DNA of 64,000 bases from Frigidibacter sp. (GCF_030695035.1 NZ_JAUYTT010000010.1:186001-250000), one strand, 5' to 3'; counted from the first letter of the stretch, positions 1 to 12,187 are shown. The notes: a model not told the origin generated them from the letters alone. Translations and numbers: made by a program.

Positions 1-1
1 G

Positions 2-403
2 CTGGACCATTCCGCGATCTACCTGAAGATCGCCGGCACCTACACGCCGTTCACGATGCTGGCGGGCGGGCAGGGCTATCTGCTGGCGGGCCTTTGGGGC
101 GCGGCGGTGGCGGGGACCGGGCTGAAGATGGTCTCGCCCGAGCGGTTCCGCTGGGTGGCTTTGGGGCTCTATCTGGGGATGGGCTGGGTCGGCGCCGTGG
201 CTGGCTGGGGCGTCTTCGCCACCGTCTCGGCCCCCGTGCTGGCGCTGATCGTGATCGGCGGGCTGATCTATACGGTCGGGGTCGGCTTTTACCTCTATGA
301 AGGCCTGCCGTTCCACAACACGATCTGGCACGGCTTTGTGCTGGTGGCGAGCATGGTGTTCTACGCCGCCGTCACGATGCATGTGTTGGTTCCGGCGGCC
401 TGA
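2..403 (+). CDS. Hemolysin III / PAQR family membrane protein, 5' end outside the window
   Basis: The reading frame is open from base 2 and stops at the TGA at 401-403, so only the last ~133 residues are visible. They start with LDHSAIYLKIAGTYTPF, a stretch typical of the hemolysin III (YqfA/PAQR) family, followed by about five hydrophobic segments and a C-terminal HNTIWHGFVLVAS helix. The visible His residues (in LDHS, FHNTIWH) match the metal-site histidines of PAQR proteins. Family members are seven-helix inner-membrane proteins; the hemolysin name is historical and the bacterial role is poorly defined. The gene converges on metG and the two share a strong hairpin. Confidence 0.85.
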   Translation: MDHSAIYLKIAGTYTPFTMLAGGQGYLLAGLWGAAVAGTGLKMVSPERFRWVALGLYLGMGWVGAVAGWGVFATVSAPVLALIVIGGLIYTVGVGFYLYEGLPFHNTIWHGFVLVASMVFYAAVTMHVLVPAA

Positions 404-441
404 GCCGCCGACGCGGGGCATGTCTTGGCGCCGGCGGCTCA
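401..441. terminator. Bidirectional hairpin between hlyIII-type gene and metG
   Basis: TGAGCCGCCG at 401-410 and CGGCGGCTCA at 432-441 form a perfect 10-bp inverted repeat around a 21-nt loop. The left arm begins with the stop codon of the hemolysin III-type gene and the right arm lies just before the metG stop, so it probably ends both convergent transcripts. There is no long T tract. Confidence 0.6.
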
Positions 442-448
442 GGCGTTC

Positions 449-2167
449 TTAGCTGCGCACGCCCGAAAACCGCTTCTCCCAGTCCTCCCGCTCTTCGTCG
501 GTGATCTTGCGGAACAGGTTGTCGGGCGTGGTGAAGGCATGGCCCGCAGGTAGGGTTTCCAGCGCCGCGGCCACATTGCCGGGCCAGCTGCGGTCGGTGG
601 TGCCCATGGCTTCCAGCATCACCGCGGCGGCGTCGGGGATGAAGGGTTCGGACAGCACTGCGTAAAGCCGCACGAGGTTCAGCGACAGCCGCACCATCGC
701 CGCCGCCCGCTCCGGTTCAGTCTTGACCACGGTCCAGGGCGCGGCCGATTGCAGGTATTCGTTGCCGGCGGCCCAGATGGCGCGCAGCTCGGCCGCGGCC
801 TTGCGCACTTCCATTGCTTCCATGTGCGACTCGTAAGCTCGCACGCGGATCTCCAGCTCGGCGACCAGTGCCGCAGCGCGCTCGCCGGTCTCGCCGCCCT
901 CGGGCACCACCTCGCCGTATTTCGAGCGGCAGAACTTGGTGATGCGGCTGACGAAATTGCCCAGAACGTCGGCGAGATCCTTGTTCACCGAGGCCTGGAA
1001 ATTCTCCCAGGTGAACTCGCTGTCGCTGCTTTCGGGGGCGTGGCTCAGCAGCCACCAGCGCCAATAGTCCGGCGGCAGGATCGACAGCGCCTGATCCATG
1101 AACACGCCGCGGCCCTGGCTGGTCGAGAACTGGCCGCCATCATAGTTCAGGTAGTTGAAGGACTTGATGTAATCGACCAGCTTCCACGGCTCGCGCGAAC
1201 CCATGATCGTGGCGGGGAAGCTGAGCGTGTGGAAGGGCACGTTGTCCTTGCCCATGAATTGCACATAGCGAACATCTTCGGCGCCCTTGTCGGTGCGCCA
1301 CCAGCGTTCCCAGTCCTTATCCGACTTGTCCGTTGCATCGGCCCATTCGGCGGTCGCGGCGATATATTCGATGGGTGCGTCGAACCAGACGTAGAAGACC
1401 TTGCCCTCCATCCCCGGCCATTCGGCGTCGCCCTTCTTGACCGGCACGCCCCAATGCAGGTCGCGGGTGATGCCGCGGTCCTGCAGGCCGTCGCCGTCAT
1501 GCAGCCATTTGCGGGCGATGGAGGTGGTCAGCAGCGGCCAGTCGGTCTGCGCGTCGATCCAGGCATCGATCTCGCCCTTCAGCAGCGACTGGCGCAGGTA
1601 GAGATGCTTGGTCTCGCGCACTTCCAGATCGGTGGAGCCGGAGATGGCTGAGCGCGGGTTGATCAGGTCGGTCGGGTCCAGCTGCTTGGTGCAGTTCTCG
1701 CACTGGTCGCCGCGGGCGCGGTCGTATCCGCAGTTCGGGCAGGTGCCCTCGATATAGCGGTCGGGCAGGAAGCGGCCATCGGCGATGGAATAGACCTGCT
1801 TTTCCGAATGCTCCTCGATGAAGCCATTCTCGGCCAGCTTGCCGGCGAAATGCTGGGTCAGCGCCCGGTTGCGGGCGCTGGAGGAGCGGCCGTAATGGTC
1901 GAAGGACAGCCGGAAGCCGCGGGCGAGGTCGGCCTGCACCTCATGCATCCGGGCGCAATAGGCGTCCACCGCCTCGCCGGTCTTGGCGGCGGCGAGCTCG
2001 GCCGGTGTGCCATGTTCGTCGGTGGCGCAGATGAACATCACCTCATGATCGCGGGCGCGCATGTAGCGGGCATAGAGGTCGGCCGGCAGCTGGCTGCCGA
2101 CGAGGTTGCCCAGATGCTTGATGCCGTTGATGTAGGGCAGTGCCGAGGTGATCAGAATCCGTGCCAT
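449..2167 (-). CDS. metG: Methionyl-tRNA synthetase
   Basis: This 572-residue class I aminoacyl-tRNA synthetase charges tRNA-Met in the cytoplasm. The Rossmann catalytic core opens with the HIGH-type signature HLGN at residues 18-21. A zinc knuckle with [17 protein letters not shown] is inserted near residues 143-160, and a KMSKS-equivalent loop FSTSQGRG lies near residue 350. The C-terminal part is the helical anticodon-binding domain. The protein ends without the EMAP/Trbp111-like dimerisation domain found in longer MetRS such as that of E. coli. It is transcribed divergently from soxB across ~200 bp. Confidence 0.97.
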   Translation of the reverse strand: MARILITSALPYINGIKHLGNLVGSQLPADLYARYMRARDHEVMFICATDEHGTPAELAAAKTGEAVDAYCARMHEVQADLARGFRLSFDHYGRSSSARNRALTQHFAGKLAENGFIEEHSEKQVYSIADGRFLPDRYIEGTCPNCGYDRARGDQCENCTKQLDPTDLINPRSAISGSTDLEVRETKHLYLRQSLLKGEIDAWIDAQTDWPLLTTSIARKWLHDGDGLQDRGITRDLHWGVPVKKGDAEWPGMEGKVFYVWFDAPIEYIAATAEWADATDKSDKDWERWWRTDKGAEDVRYVQFMGKDNVPFHTLSFPATIMGSREPWKLVDYIKSFNYLNYDGGQFSTSQGRGVFMDQALSILPPDYWRWWLLSHAPESSDSEFTWENFQASVNKDLADVLGNFVSRITKFCRSKYGEVVPEGGETGERAAALVAELEIRVRAYESHMEAMEVRKAAAELRAIWAAGNEYLQSAAPWTVVKTEPERAAAMVRLSLNLVRLYAVLSEPFIPDAAAVMLEAMGTTDRSWPGNVAAALETLPAGHAFTTPDNLFRKITDEEREDWEKRFSGVRS

Positions 2168-2374
2168 TGCCGCGCCTATCCTTTGGTGTCGCTGCGCGAT
2201 TTACAGGCGTTGCGCGGGAAGGGCCAGAGGGTTGCGCGGCAAAGGGCCACGGCACACGCGCTGCAGGGGGCCGATTGCGACCATGTGATGTCGCAGGCGG
2301 GCGGGGAATTTTCGCAGGCCCGTTGAAAACTCCGCCACAACCGGGTTCACTGGGCCGGAGCAATGGGGGCAGAC

Positions 2375-3625
2375 ATGCGCTATTCCGGGCTGAAGGTGAT
2401 TGCCGAAGGGCTGCGGGGCAACCGCGGCTGGAAGCCGGTCTGGCGCGAGCCCGATCCGAAGCCCGAATATGACATGCTGATCATCGGCGGCGGCGGGCAT
2501 GGGCTGTCGACGGCCTATTACCTCGCCAGGAACCACGGCATCCGCAACATCGCGGTGCTGGAGAAGGGCTATCTGGGCGGCGGCAATATCGGGCGCAACA
2601 CCACCATCGTGCGGGCCAACTACTTCCTGCCGGGCAATTCCGAATTCTACAGCCACTCGCTGAAGCTGTGGGAGGGGCTGGAGGCGGAGCTGAACTACAA
2701 CGTGATGCACAGCCAGCGCGGGCTGATCAACCTCTTCCACTCCGACGGGCAGCGCGACGCCTTCGCCCGGCGCGGCAATGCGATGATCACCCAAGGGGAC
2801 GATGCCGAGCTGCTGGACCGCGACGGGGTGCGGGCCTTGCTGCCCTATCTCGATTTCGACAACACCCGCTTCCCGGTCTATGGCGGGCTGCTGCACCGGC
2901 GCGGCGGCACCGCCCGGCATGATGCGGTGGCCTGGGGCTATGCGCGCGGGGCGGACCGGCGGGGCGTGGACCTGATCCAGAACTGCGAGGTGACGGGGAT
3001 CGACATCTCTGCCGGGCGCGTCACCGGCGTGCAAACCACCCGCGGCGCGATCCGGGCCAAGAAGGTGGGGATCGTCGTTGCCGGGCGCTCCAGCCAGGTG
3101 GCGGCGATGGCCGGGCTGCGGCTGCCGATCGAGAGCCATATCCTGCAGGCCTTCGTGACCGAGGGGCTGAAGCCGGTAATCGACCACGTCATCAGCTTCG
3201 GCATGGGGCATTTCTACATCAGCCAGTCGGACAAGGGGGGCCTCGTCTTCGGCGGCGATCTCGATTTCTACGCAAGCTATGCCGCGCGGGGCAACCTGCC
3301 GATGGTGGAGCATGTGATGGAGGCAGGGATGACGCTGATGCCCATGATCGGCCGGGCGAAGGTTCTGCGCAGCTGGGGCGGGATCATGGACATGTCGCCC
3401 GATGGCAGCCCGGTCATCGACCGCACGCCGGTCGAGGGGCTCTATATCGACTGCGGCTGGAACTATGGCGGGTTCAAGGCGGTGCCGGCATCCGGCTGGT
3501 GCATGGCGCATCTGATGGCGACCGATCACCCGCATGAGGTGGCGCGGCGCTTCCGGCTGGACCGCTTTGCCACAGGGCACCTGCTGGACGAAGAAGGCAC
3601 CGGCAGCCAGCACAACCTGCATTGA
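2375..3625 (+). CDS. soxB: Sarcosine oxidase, beta subunit
   Basis: This is the FAD/FMN-binding subunit of heterotetrameric sarcosine oxidase, which demethylates sarcosine to glycine and passes the one-carbon unit to tetrahydrofolate. A dinucleotide-binding motif, IIGGGGHGLSTAYYLARNHG, lies about 35 residues in. The stretch GGTARHDAVAWGYAR contains the RHD element expected at the covalent flavin histidine. I chose the ATG at 2375 because family members begin M(R)RYS; an in-frame ATG at 2363 would add four residues but has its GGAG only 2 nt away. It is first in a tight soxB-soxD-soxA-soxG operon. Confidence 0.93.
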   Translation: MRYSGLKVIAEGLRGNRGWKPVWREPDPKPEYDMLIIGGGGHGLSTAYYLARNHGIRNIAVLEKGYLGGGNIGRNTTIVRANYFLPGNSEFYSHSLKLWEGLEAELNYNVMHSQRGLINLFHSDGQRDAFARRGNAMITQGDDAELLDRDGVRALLPYLDFDNTRFPVYGGLLHRRGGTARHDAVAWGYARGADRRGVDLIQNCEVTGIDISAGRVTGVQTTRGAIRAKKVGIVVAGRSSQVAAMAGLRLPIESHILQAFVTEGLKPVIDHVISFGMGHFYISQSDKGGLVFGGDLDFYASYAARGNLPMVEHVMEAGMTLMPMIGRAKVLRSWGGIMDMSPDGSPVIDRTPVEGLYIDCGWNYGGFKAVPASGWCMAHLMATDHPHEVARRFRLDRFATGHLLDEEGTGSQHNLH

Positions 3626-3637
3626 GGGACTGACCAG

Positions 3638-3916
3638 ATGCGCATCACCTGCCCCCTCTGCGGCGACCGCGACCGGCGCGAGTTCACCTATTACGGCGCC
3701 GCCGACTATCTGGACCGTCCCGGCATGGAGGCCCCGGCCGAGGAGTGGGACGCCTACCTGCACCTGCGCGACAACCCCGCCGGGGCGCTGCGCGACCTGT
3801 GGTATCACGAGATGGGCTGCGCCGCCTGGCTGGTGGTGAACCGCGATACCGTCAGCCACGCAGTGCTGTCGGTGCGGCTGGTGACCGATGCGCAGGCCGA
3901 GGGGGGCAAGGCATGA
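3638..3916 (+). CDS. soxD: Sarcosine oxidase, delta subunit
   Basis: This 92-residue small subunit begins MRITCPLCGDRDRREFTY. Cys5 and Cys8, with the downstream HEMGC element, match the single zinc site of the delta subunit in the heterotetrameric enzyme. The YxGxADYLDRP and DNPAGALRDLWYHEMGC stretches are characteristic of the family. It follows soxB by 12 nt, and its stop overlaps the soxA start by 4 nt (ATGA), which suggests coupled translation and balanced subunit synthesis. Confidence 0.93.
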   Translation: MRITCPLCGDRDRREFTYYGAADYLDRPGMEAPAEEWDAYLHLRDNPAGALRDLWYHEMGCAAWLVVNRDTVSHAVLSVRLVTDAQAEGGKA

Positions 3917-6858
3917 GGATCGATGGCAAGGGGCTGATCGACCGCTCCACCCCGCTGGGGTTCCGCTTTGACGGGCGCGAGTTCGTGGGGTTCGAGGGCG
4001 ATACGCTGGCTTCGGCGCTGATGGCCTCGGGCGTGCGGATGGTCGGGCGCAGCTTCAAGTATCACCGCCCGCGCGGGATCTGGTCGGCGGGCAGCGAAGA
4101 GCCGAATGCGCTGGTGACGGTGGGGCAGGGCGCGGACCGCACGCCCAATACCCGCGCGACGGTGCAGGAGGTGTTCGCGGGGCTGGAGGCGAGCAGCCAG
4201 AACCGCTGGCCGAGCCTGAACTTCGACATGCTGGCGGTGAACGACCTGTTTGCACCCTTCCTGGGGGCGGGGTTCTACTACAAGACCTTCATGTGGCCCC
4301 GGGCCTTCTGGGAGCGGGTCTATGAGCCTGCGATCCGCCGCGCGGCGGGGCTGGGGGCGCTGTCCGGGGAGAGCGACACGGCGCATTCCGAAAAGGCCTT
4401 TGCCTATTGCGATCTGCTGGTGATCGGCGCGGGGCCTGCGGGCCTGATGGCGGCGCTGGCGGCCGCCCGGGCCGGGGCCGACGTGATCCTGGCCGATGAG
4501 GATGCGCGGATGGGCGGGCGGCTGCTGGCCGAGACGCAGGAAGTGGATGGCAAGCCCGGCCCGGTCTGGGTGGCCGAGGTGCTGGCGGAACTGGCCTTGC
4601 TGAAGGTGCGGCTGATGCCGCGCACCACGGTGACCGGCGCCTATGACGGCGGCACCTTTGGCGCGCTGGAGCGGGTGGGGCTGCATCTGGCGCAGCGCCC
4701 CGAAGCGCTGCCGCGAGAGTGCTTCTGGCGGATCGTGGCCAGGCGCTCGATCCTGGCGACGGGCGCGCTGGAGCGGGGCATCGCCTTCCCGGCCAATGAC
4801 CGGCCGGGGATCATGGCGGCGGGGGCGGTGCGTGCCTATGTCAACCGCTGGGGCGTCGCGCCGGGGCGGCGGGTCGCGGTGTTCGGCAACAATGACAATG
4901 CCCACCAGACCGCGCGCGATCTGGTCGCGGCGGGGGTGGAGGTCGCGGCGCTGATCGACGTGCGGCCGGGCGTTCGGGTGGCGGGAGAGTTCCCGGTGCT
5001 TGCCGGGGCGCGGGTGATCGCCACCCGTGGTCGCCGCGGCCTGCGGGAGATCACGGTGCAGACCGATACCGGGCCAGAGCGGATCGCGGCCGATTGCCTT
5101 GCCGTCTCAGGCGGCTGGAACCCGGCGCTGCATCTGACCTGCCATATGGGCGGGCGGCCGTTCTGGCGTGAAGAGATCGCCGCCTTCGTGCCGCCGGTTC
5201 CGGGCAAACCGGGATCGGTGCCGGGGATGGTGGCTTGCGGGGCCGCGGCGGGCGAGTTCTCCACTTCTGCCGCCTTGGCCGGGGGGCTGGCCGCTGCGCG
5301 CGAGGTGGTCGAGGGCCTCGGCCTGACTCCGGTCGATCATCCGCTGCCGGTGGCCGAGGATGGCGGCTACGTCATCCGCCCCTATTGGGAGGTGCCGGGA
5401 GAGCGAAACCGCGCCTGGCTCGACCTTGCCAATGACGTGACCAGCAAGGATGTGCGGCTGGCGGCCAAGGAGGGCTTTGCCAGCGTCGAGCATATGAAGC
5501 GCTACACCACGCAAGGGATGGCGCCGGATCAGGGCAAGACCTCCAGCGTGGCGGCGCTGGCGGTGCTGGCCGATGCGACCGGGCGCAGCATCCCGGGCAC
5601 CGGCACCACCACATTCCGGCCGCCCTATACCCCCGTCTCCATCGCCGCGATGGGCGCGGGCGGGCGGGCCGAGGGGTTCGCGCCGCAGCGCCTGACCACC
5701 TCGGACAAGGCCAGCCGCGACCGCGGCGCGCCGATGATCGAGGCGGGGCTGTGGTATCGCCCCAGCTATTTCCCCCGCCCCGGCGAGGCGACGTGGCGCG
5801 AGTCTTGTGACCGCGAGGTGCTGGCGGTGCGGGCCAAGGTGGGCGTCTGCGACGTATCCACCCTTGGCAAGATCGACGTGCAAGGCGCTGATGCGGCTCG
5901 GTTTCTGGATTTCGTCTATACCAATGCCATGTCGACGCTGGCGGTGGGCCGCACCCGCTATGGCCTGATGCTGCGCGAGGATGGGATGGTGCTGGACGAT
6001 GGCACCTGCGCGCGGCTGGGGGCGCAGCACTTCGTGGTGACGACCACCACCGCGGCCGCCGGGCTGGTGATGCGGCACATGGAGTTCGTGGCGCAGGCCT
6101 TCTGCGGCGACTGGGACGTGCGGCTGATCTCGGTCACCGAAAGCTGGGCGCAGTTCGCGGTGGCGGGGCCGCTGTCGCGGCGGTTGCTGGACGGCATTCT
6201 GGCCGGGCCGCTGGATGACGCGAGTTTCCCGTTCATGGGTTGCGGGGCGGTTACCGTGCACGGCGTCGCGGGCCGCCTGTTCCGCATCAGCTTTTCGGGC
6301 GAGCATGCCTATGAAATCGCGGTGCCCGCCCGCTTTGGCGATGCGCTGTGGCGCGATCTGGTGGCACGGGCCGAGGCGATGGGGGGCTGCGCCTATGGGA
6401 TGGAGGCGCTGAATGTGCTGCGGATCGAGAAGGGGTTCATCACCCATGCAGAGATCCACGGCCGCGTCACCGCCTTCGATATCGGCCTGCAGGGGATGCT
6501 GAGCAGCAAGAAGGATTTCATCGGCCGTGCCGCCGCGCAGCGCCCCGGCCTGACCGGCCGGGCACGTGAGCAGCTGGTGGGCCTGCGCCCGGTCGATCCG
6601 GGGCGGATGCTGACCGCGGGGGCGCATCTGTTTCCGCCGGGGGCGGACCTGACGCCCGCGAACGATCAGGGCTATGTCACCTCGGCCTGCTGGTCGCCGG
6701 TGCTGAAGGGCGCGCTTGGCCTTGGCTTCCTGCAGGACGGCCGGGCGCGCACGGGTGAGATGGTGCGGCTGGTCGATCACCTCCGCGATGTCGATCTGCT
6801 GTGCGAAGTGGCGCATCCGGTGTTCCTTGATCCCGAAGGAGGGCGCGCGCGTGGCTAG
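3913..6858 (+). CDS. soxA: Sarcosine oxidase, alpha subunit
   Basis: This 981-residue large subunit binds the pyridine nucleotide and tetrahydrofolate. In order: an N-terminal ferredoxin-like module without a cluster-binding cysteine set (residues ~1-95), a dinucleotide-binding domain starting at DLLVIGAGPAGLMAA near residue 167, and a C-terminal aminomethyltransferase (GcvT-like) half from about residue 630 (RARVGVCDVSTLGKI-type segment; KGFITHAEIHG later). The ATG at 3913 overlaps the soxD stop. The frame is open further upstream to 3745, but that part lies inside soxD and is not expected to be translated. Length matches the family (~970-1000). Confidence 0.95.
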   Translation: MRIDGKGLIDRSTPLGFRFDGREFVGFEGDTLASALMASGVRMVGRSFKYHRPRGIWSAGSEEPNALVTVGQGADRTPNTRATVQEVFAGLEASSQNRWPSLNFDMLAVNDLFAPFLGAGFYYKTFMWPRAFWERVYEPAIRRAAGLGALSGESDTAHSEKAFAYCDLLVIGAGPAGLMAALAAARAGADVILADEDARMGGRLLAETQEVDGKPGPVWVAEVLAELALLKVRLMPRTTVTGAYDGGTFGALERVGLHLAQRPEALPRECFWRIVARRSILATGALERGIAFPANDRPGIMAAGAVRAYVNRWGVAPGRRVAVFGNNDNAHQTARDLVAAGVEVAALIDVRPGVRVAGEFPVLAGARVIATRGRRGLREITVQTDTGPERIAADCLAVSGGWNPALHLTCHMGGRPFWREEIAAFVPPVPGKPGSVPGMVACGAAAGEFSTSAALAGGLAAAREVVEGLGLTPVDHPLPVAEDGGYVIRPYWEVPGERNRAWLDLANDVTSKDVRLAAKEGFASVEHMKRYTTQGMAPDQGKTSSVAALAVLADATGRSIPGTGTTTFRPPYTPVSIAAMGAGGRAEGFAPQRLTTSDKASRDRGAPMIEAGLWYRPSYFPRPGEATWRESCDREVLAVRAKVGVCDVSTLGKIDVQGADAARFLDFVYTNAMSTLAVGRTRYGLMLREDGMVLDDGTCARLGAQHFVVTTTTAAAGLVMRHMEFVAQAFCGDWDVRLISVTESWAQFAVAGPLSRRLLDGILAGPLDDASFPFMGCGAVTVHGVAGRLFRISFSGEHAYEIAVPARFGDALWRDLVARAEAMGGCAYGMEALNVLRIEKGFITHAEIHGRVTAFDIGLQGMLSSKKDFIGRAAAQRPGLTGRAREQLVGLRPVDPGRMLTAGAHLFPPGADLTPANDQGYVTSACWSPVLKGALGLGFLQDGRARTGEMVRLVDHLRDVDLLCEVAHPVFLDPEGGRARG

Positions 6859-7402
6859 CCTCATCGACAAATCCCCCTGCGAGGATCTGCTGCCGGTTAT
6901 CAGTCCGGGCATCACCCCCGGCGCGCAGCTGACCGAGGCGCAGCCCGGCCCCGTCACCTCCGTCGCGCCGTTCAAGGGCCGGCAGGCGGCCACGGCGCGG
7001 GCGCTGGCGGCGGACGGGCTTGGCTGGCCCGAGGTGGGCCGGGCGGTGGTGGCGCCTGCGGGCCGGTGCCTTTGGGCCGGGCGGGGCGTGGCCTTTGTCA
7101 CCGGCCTCGTGCCGCAGGGGCTGGAGGATCTGGCGGCTCTGACCGATCAGTCCGATGGCTGGGCGGTGCTGCGGCTGGAGGGGGCGCAGGCGGAGGCGGT
7201 GCTGGCGCGGCTCTGCCCGCTCGACCTGCGGCTGGCGGAGTTTGCGCCGGGGCATGTCGCGCGCGCGCCGCTGGGGCACATGATGGCGATCTTGCACCGC
7301 AGCGGGGCCGAAGCCTTTGAAATCTGGGTGTTCCGGTCGATGGCTGGCACCGCGGTGCATGAGCTGGCGGTGGCGATGCAGGCGGTGGCCGCGCGCGGCT
7401 GA
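6851..7402 (+). CDS. soxG: Sarcosine oxidase, gamma subunit
   Basis: This 183-residue protein completes the heterotetramer. It starts at a GTG (6851) that overlaps the end of soxA by 8 nt; the upstream in-frame ATG at 6716 lies deep inside soxA. The N-terminal part contains KSPCEDLLP and the C-terminal half contains WAVLRLEGAQAEAVLARLCPLDL and HMMAILHRSGAEAFEIWVFRS, typical of SoxG (GcvT-related fold). Sequence conservation in SoxG is low, so the call rests partly on its position as last gene of soxBDAG. Confidence 0.88.
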   Translation: MASLIDKSPCEDLLPVISPGITPGAQLTEAQPGPVTSVAPFKGRQAATARALAADGLGWPEVGRAVVAPAGRCLWAGRGVAFVTGLVPQGLEDLAALTDQSDGWAVLRLEGAQAEAVLARLCPLDLRLAEFAPGHVARAPLGHMMAILHRSGAEAFEIWVFRSMAGTAVHELAVAMQAVAARG

Positions 7403-7463
7403 CCCGTCACCCATCTTGACAACGATCTGGACTTGTGTGCGCACCGGCCCGATATAGGAAGGC

Positions 7464-9425
7464 ATGAGTCTTCCCCCGGGTTTCCTTGATGAGTTGCGCA
7501 CCCGCACGACGCTGTCCCGCGTCGTCGGCCGCAAGGTCATGTGGGACAACCGCAAGTCCAATCAGGCCAAGGGCGACTGGTGGGCGCCGTGCCCCTTCCA
7601 TCAGGAAAAATCGGCCAGCTTCCATGTCGATGACCGCAAGGGGTACTATTACTGCTTCGGTTGCCACGCGAAGGGCGACGCGCTGAGCTTCCTGCGCGAG
7701 ACCGAGAATATGGGCTTCATGGAGGCGGTGGAGGCGCTGGCGCGCGAGGCGGGGATGACGATGCCCGCGCGCGATCCGCAGGCCGCGCAACGGGCCGACC
7801 GCCGCACCCAGCTGGCCGAGGTGATGGACGAGGCGGTGAAGTGGTACCGGCTGCAACTGCGCACCGGGGCCGCGGCAGCGGCGCGCGACTATCTGGCGAA
7901 GCGCAAGCTGGGCGAGGCTGGGCAGGAGCGGTTCGGGATCGGCTTTGCGCCCGACACGCGGCAGGGGCTGTTCCAGGCGCTGACGGCCAAGGGCATCGCG
8001 ACGGACCTGCTGGTCGATGCCGGGCTCTGTGCCAAGCCCGACGATGGCGGCGCGCCCTATGACCGGTTCCGCGGCCGGATCATCTTTCCGATCCGCGATG
8101 CGCGCGGCCGCGCGATCAGCCTTGGCGGGCGGGCGATGGACCCGAATGCCCGGGCCAAATACCTCAACGGGCCCGAGACGGAGCTGTTCGACAAGGGCCG
8201 AAACCTCTACAACCACGGCCCGGCGCGCGAGGCGGTGGCCAAGGGCGCGCCGCTGGTGGTGGCCGAGGGCTACATGGACGTGATCGCGCTGGCCGAGGCC
8301 GGCTTTGGCGGCGCGGTGGCGCCGCTTGGCACCGCGATCACCGAGACGCAGCTGCAGATGCTGTGGCGCATCTCCTCCGAGCCCATCGTGGCGCTGGACG
8401 GCGACAAGGCCGGCATCCGCGCCGCGCAGCGGGTCATGGACCTCGCGCTGCCGCTGCTGGAGGCGGGGCAGGGGCTGCGCTTCGTGATATTGCCCGAGGG
8501 GCAGGACCCCGATGACCTGATCCGCGCCCAGGGTGCCGGCGCGATGCAGAAGCTGCTGGAGGGCGCGCGCCCGATGGTGGACCTGCTCTGGCAGCGCGAG
8601 ACCGAAGGGCGCAGCTTCGACAGCCCCGAACGGCGCGCGGCGTTGGAGAAGACCTTCAACGAGGTGACGCACAAGATCCGCGATACCTCGATCCGCTCGC
8701 ATTACGAGCAGGAGTTGAAGCGCCTGCAACGCGACCTGTTCGGCACCAACTGGCAGCGCCCGCCAAAGGCGTGGCAGGCGGCCGGCCCGGGCGGCCAAGC
8801 GCGATTCGGCGGCAAGTTCGTGCCCTTCGAGGTAGGCGCCTATTCGGTGACGCGGGCGACGGTGTTGGCCTCTGCCGGGCAGTCCGACCCCGAGGATCTG
8901 CTGCGCGAGGCGATGATCCTGGCGATCTGCGCCACGCATCCGGCCTGCATCACCCGCTTCGAAAGCCAGCTGGAAACCGTGCAGTTCAGCGGCGAGGGGC
9001 ATGATGCGCTGCGGCTGTTGCTGCTGAATCTGAGCCACGATGCGGGCCCCGATTTCCGTGAACGACTTATGACAGAAGCGGGCGATGCGGTTGAAAAGCT
9101 GCTTTCGCTGCCCCATGTGTCCATCGCCCCGCCCGTTCGCAATGCAGGCGACCCCGACCTCGCCCTGATGTGCCTGGCCGAGGAGCTGGCGAAACTGGAA
9201 GCAAGGCGCGGTGCGCGGGCCGAGATCGAGGATGCGATGGAGGACCTCGCAGGGCTCGCCGACGAAGGCGTGACCTGGCGGCTGACCCAGGCGGCCAGCG
9301 CCCGCCACCGCGCCGAGAGATCGAATCTGGACGATGCGAAGGACATGGGCGAGGACCGGGCGGCGCTGTCAGCGCATCTGCAAAGCCTGATCGACAAGGA
9401 AATCTGGCGAAAGAACCGCAGCTGA
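7464..9425 (+). CDS. dnaG: DNA primase
   Basis: This 653-residue enzyme makes the RNA primers for replication. The N-terminal CHC2 zinc-binding domain is visible, with ligands Cys43, His46, Cys64 and Cys67 (CPFH ... CFGC). It is followed by the catalytic core with the TOPRIM elements VAEGYMDVI (conserved Glu) and LDGDKAG (DxD-type metal site) and by the DPDDL element. The C-terminal third corresponds to the DnaB-interaction domain. The segment right after residue 430 (PPKAWQAAGPGGQARFGG) is a low-complexity linker. It lies directly upstream of rpoD, as in the classical macromolecular-synthesis operon, but without rpsU in front. Confidence 0.97.
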   Translation: MSLPPGFLDELRTRTTLSRVVGRKVMWDNRKSNQAKGDWWAPCPFHQEKSASFHVDDRKGYYYCFGCHAKGDALSFLRETENMGFMEAVEALAREAGMTMPARDPQAAQRADRRTQLAEVMDEAVKWYRLQLRTGAAAAARDYLAKRKLGEAGQERFGIGFAPDTRQGLFQALTAKGIATDLLVDAGLCAKPDDGGAPYDRFRGRIIFPIRDARGRAISLGGRAMDPNARAKYLNGPETELFDKGRNLYNHGPAREAVAKGAPLVVAEGYMDVIALAEAGFGGAVAPLGTAITETQLQMLWRISSEPIVALDGDKAGIRAAQRVMDLALPLLEAGQGLRFVILPEGQDPDDLIRAQGAGAMQKLLEGARPMVDLLWQRETEGRSFDSPERRAALEKTFNEVTHKIRDTSIRSHYEQELKRLQRDLFGTNWQRPPKAWQAAGPGGQARFGGKFVPFEVGAYSVTRATVLASAGQSDPEDLLREAMILAICATHPACITRFESQLETVQFSGEGHDALRLLLLNLSHDAGPDFRERLMTEAGDAVEKLLSLPHVSIAPPVRNAGDPDLALMCLAEELAKLEARRGARAEIEDAMEDLAGLADEGVTWRLTQAASARHRAERSNLDDAKDMGEDRAALSAHLQSLIDKEIWRKNRS

Positions 9426-9575
9426 CCGCTTCGCCGCTTATGTGACTGCCCCTGTGACTCGCTCACTTGATTCGCTAAGAGAGTCGGACATGATTCGTGG
9501 ATCGCGCCGCGAATCGCCAGTTTTGCTGATGTCCGCCGTGACGATGCCCCGCGCCGACGCCTATGAGGAGCCCCC

Positions 9576-11560
<1,985 letters not shown>

Positions 11561-11564
<4 letters not shown>

Positions 11565-12136
11565 GTGCAGTAGCGCGACCGCCCATCACCAAAGTTGGTG
11601 CCTTGGAAAGGCAAATCGAAGCCGCGGTTTTTCTGATATTAAAGGGGTTTCCCCCAGAGCCAATTCATACGCTGATTGGTGCATGTAGGGGGATTTTGGA
11701 TGGGCTGCACAAGAACACACCCAACAAGTTCTTGGCAGAGTGGAACGAAAAGATTCTCTCGCGGGTTGTGCCAGGCCGCGAGAGAGATTGGCTATTCTAC
11801 CAGAACAGAGTCGCCAACTTCCTCAAGCATGCTGATAGAGACCCGGAAGGCGTTATCGAGGGTGTAAATTTGGTCGCTCTGAATGATATTGAGCTCCAGA
11901 TCTGTATACTGGCGTACTGGGAAGTAAAGCGACCCTTGCATGTCCGCATTGCTATCGGCCTTTTTTATTGCGGGCTTCAGAATGAGAAGTGGTTCAATTT
12001 TTCCGGTTTCTTATCGGACGTTGGGTTGGATCCAAATATGCTCGATAAGTATCGCGGCCAGAATCTTGAAGATCGTAACCGGTTGATGCTGGACGCGTTC
12101 GAAATGTCTGTTGCCAATGATAGAGGGTGGGGTTGA
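11561..12136 (+). CDS. Uncharacterised ~191-residue protein, AT-richer than its neighbours
   Basis: The GTG at 11561 overlaps the rpoD stop (GTGA); the same frame is open upstream inside rpoD but that part is shadow. The product starts [22 protein letters not shown] and contains [32 protein letters not shown] and a final [13 protein letters not shown]. The HADRDP-type element recurs, as I recall, in short hypothetical proteins of scattered bacteria, but I cannot name a family. The protein looks helical, soluble and without a signal peptide. Base use is clearly AT-richer than in rpoD, with codons such as ATA, TTA and AAT, so recent transfer is likely. It lies next to a toxin-antitoxin pair. 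Confidence 0.65.
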
Positions 12137-12158
12137 CTGACGACCGTCTAGCGCCTCC

Positions 12159-12187
12159 TTGACTTCCTGTACGCAATCGCGTACACC
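12159..12187 (+). promoter_or_regulatory. yefM-yoeB promoter with TGTAC/GTACA operator
   Basis: TGTACGCAATCGCGTACA at 12168-12185 is a perfect inverted repeat with 7-bp arms. A -35-like TTGACT sits at 12159-12164 and a weak -10 TACACC at 12182-12187, inside the palindrome. YefM antitoxins are known to bind palindromes with a TGTACA core, so this is a good candidate for the autoregulatory operator. With this -10, transcription would start at or within a few bases of the yefM ATG at 12194. Confidence 0.6.

Noticed and set aside
5107-7101. A 664-codon open frame opposite soxA and soxG
   Set aside because: Shadow of the strong sox genes, rich in Arg/Pro/His as expected from GC-skewed antisense translation.
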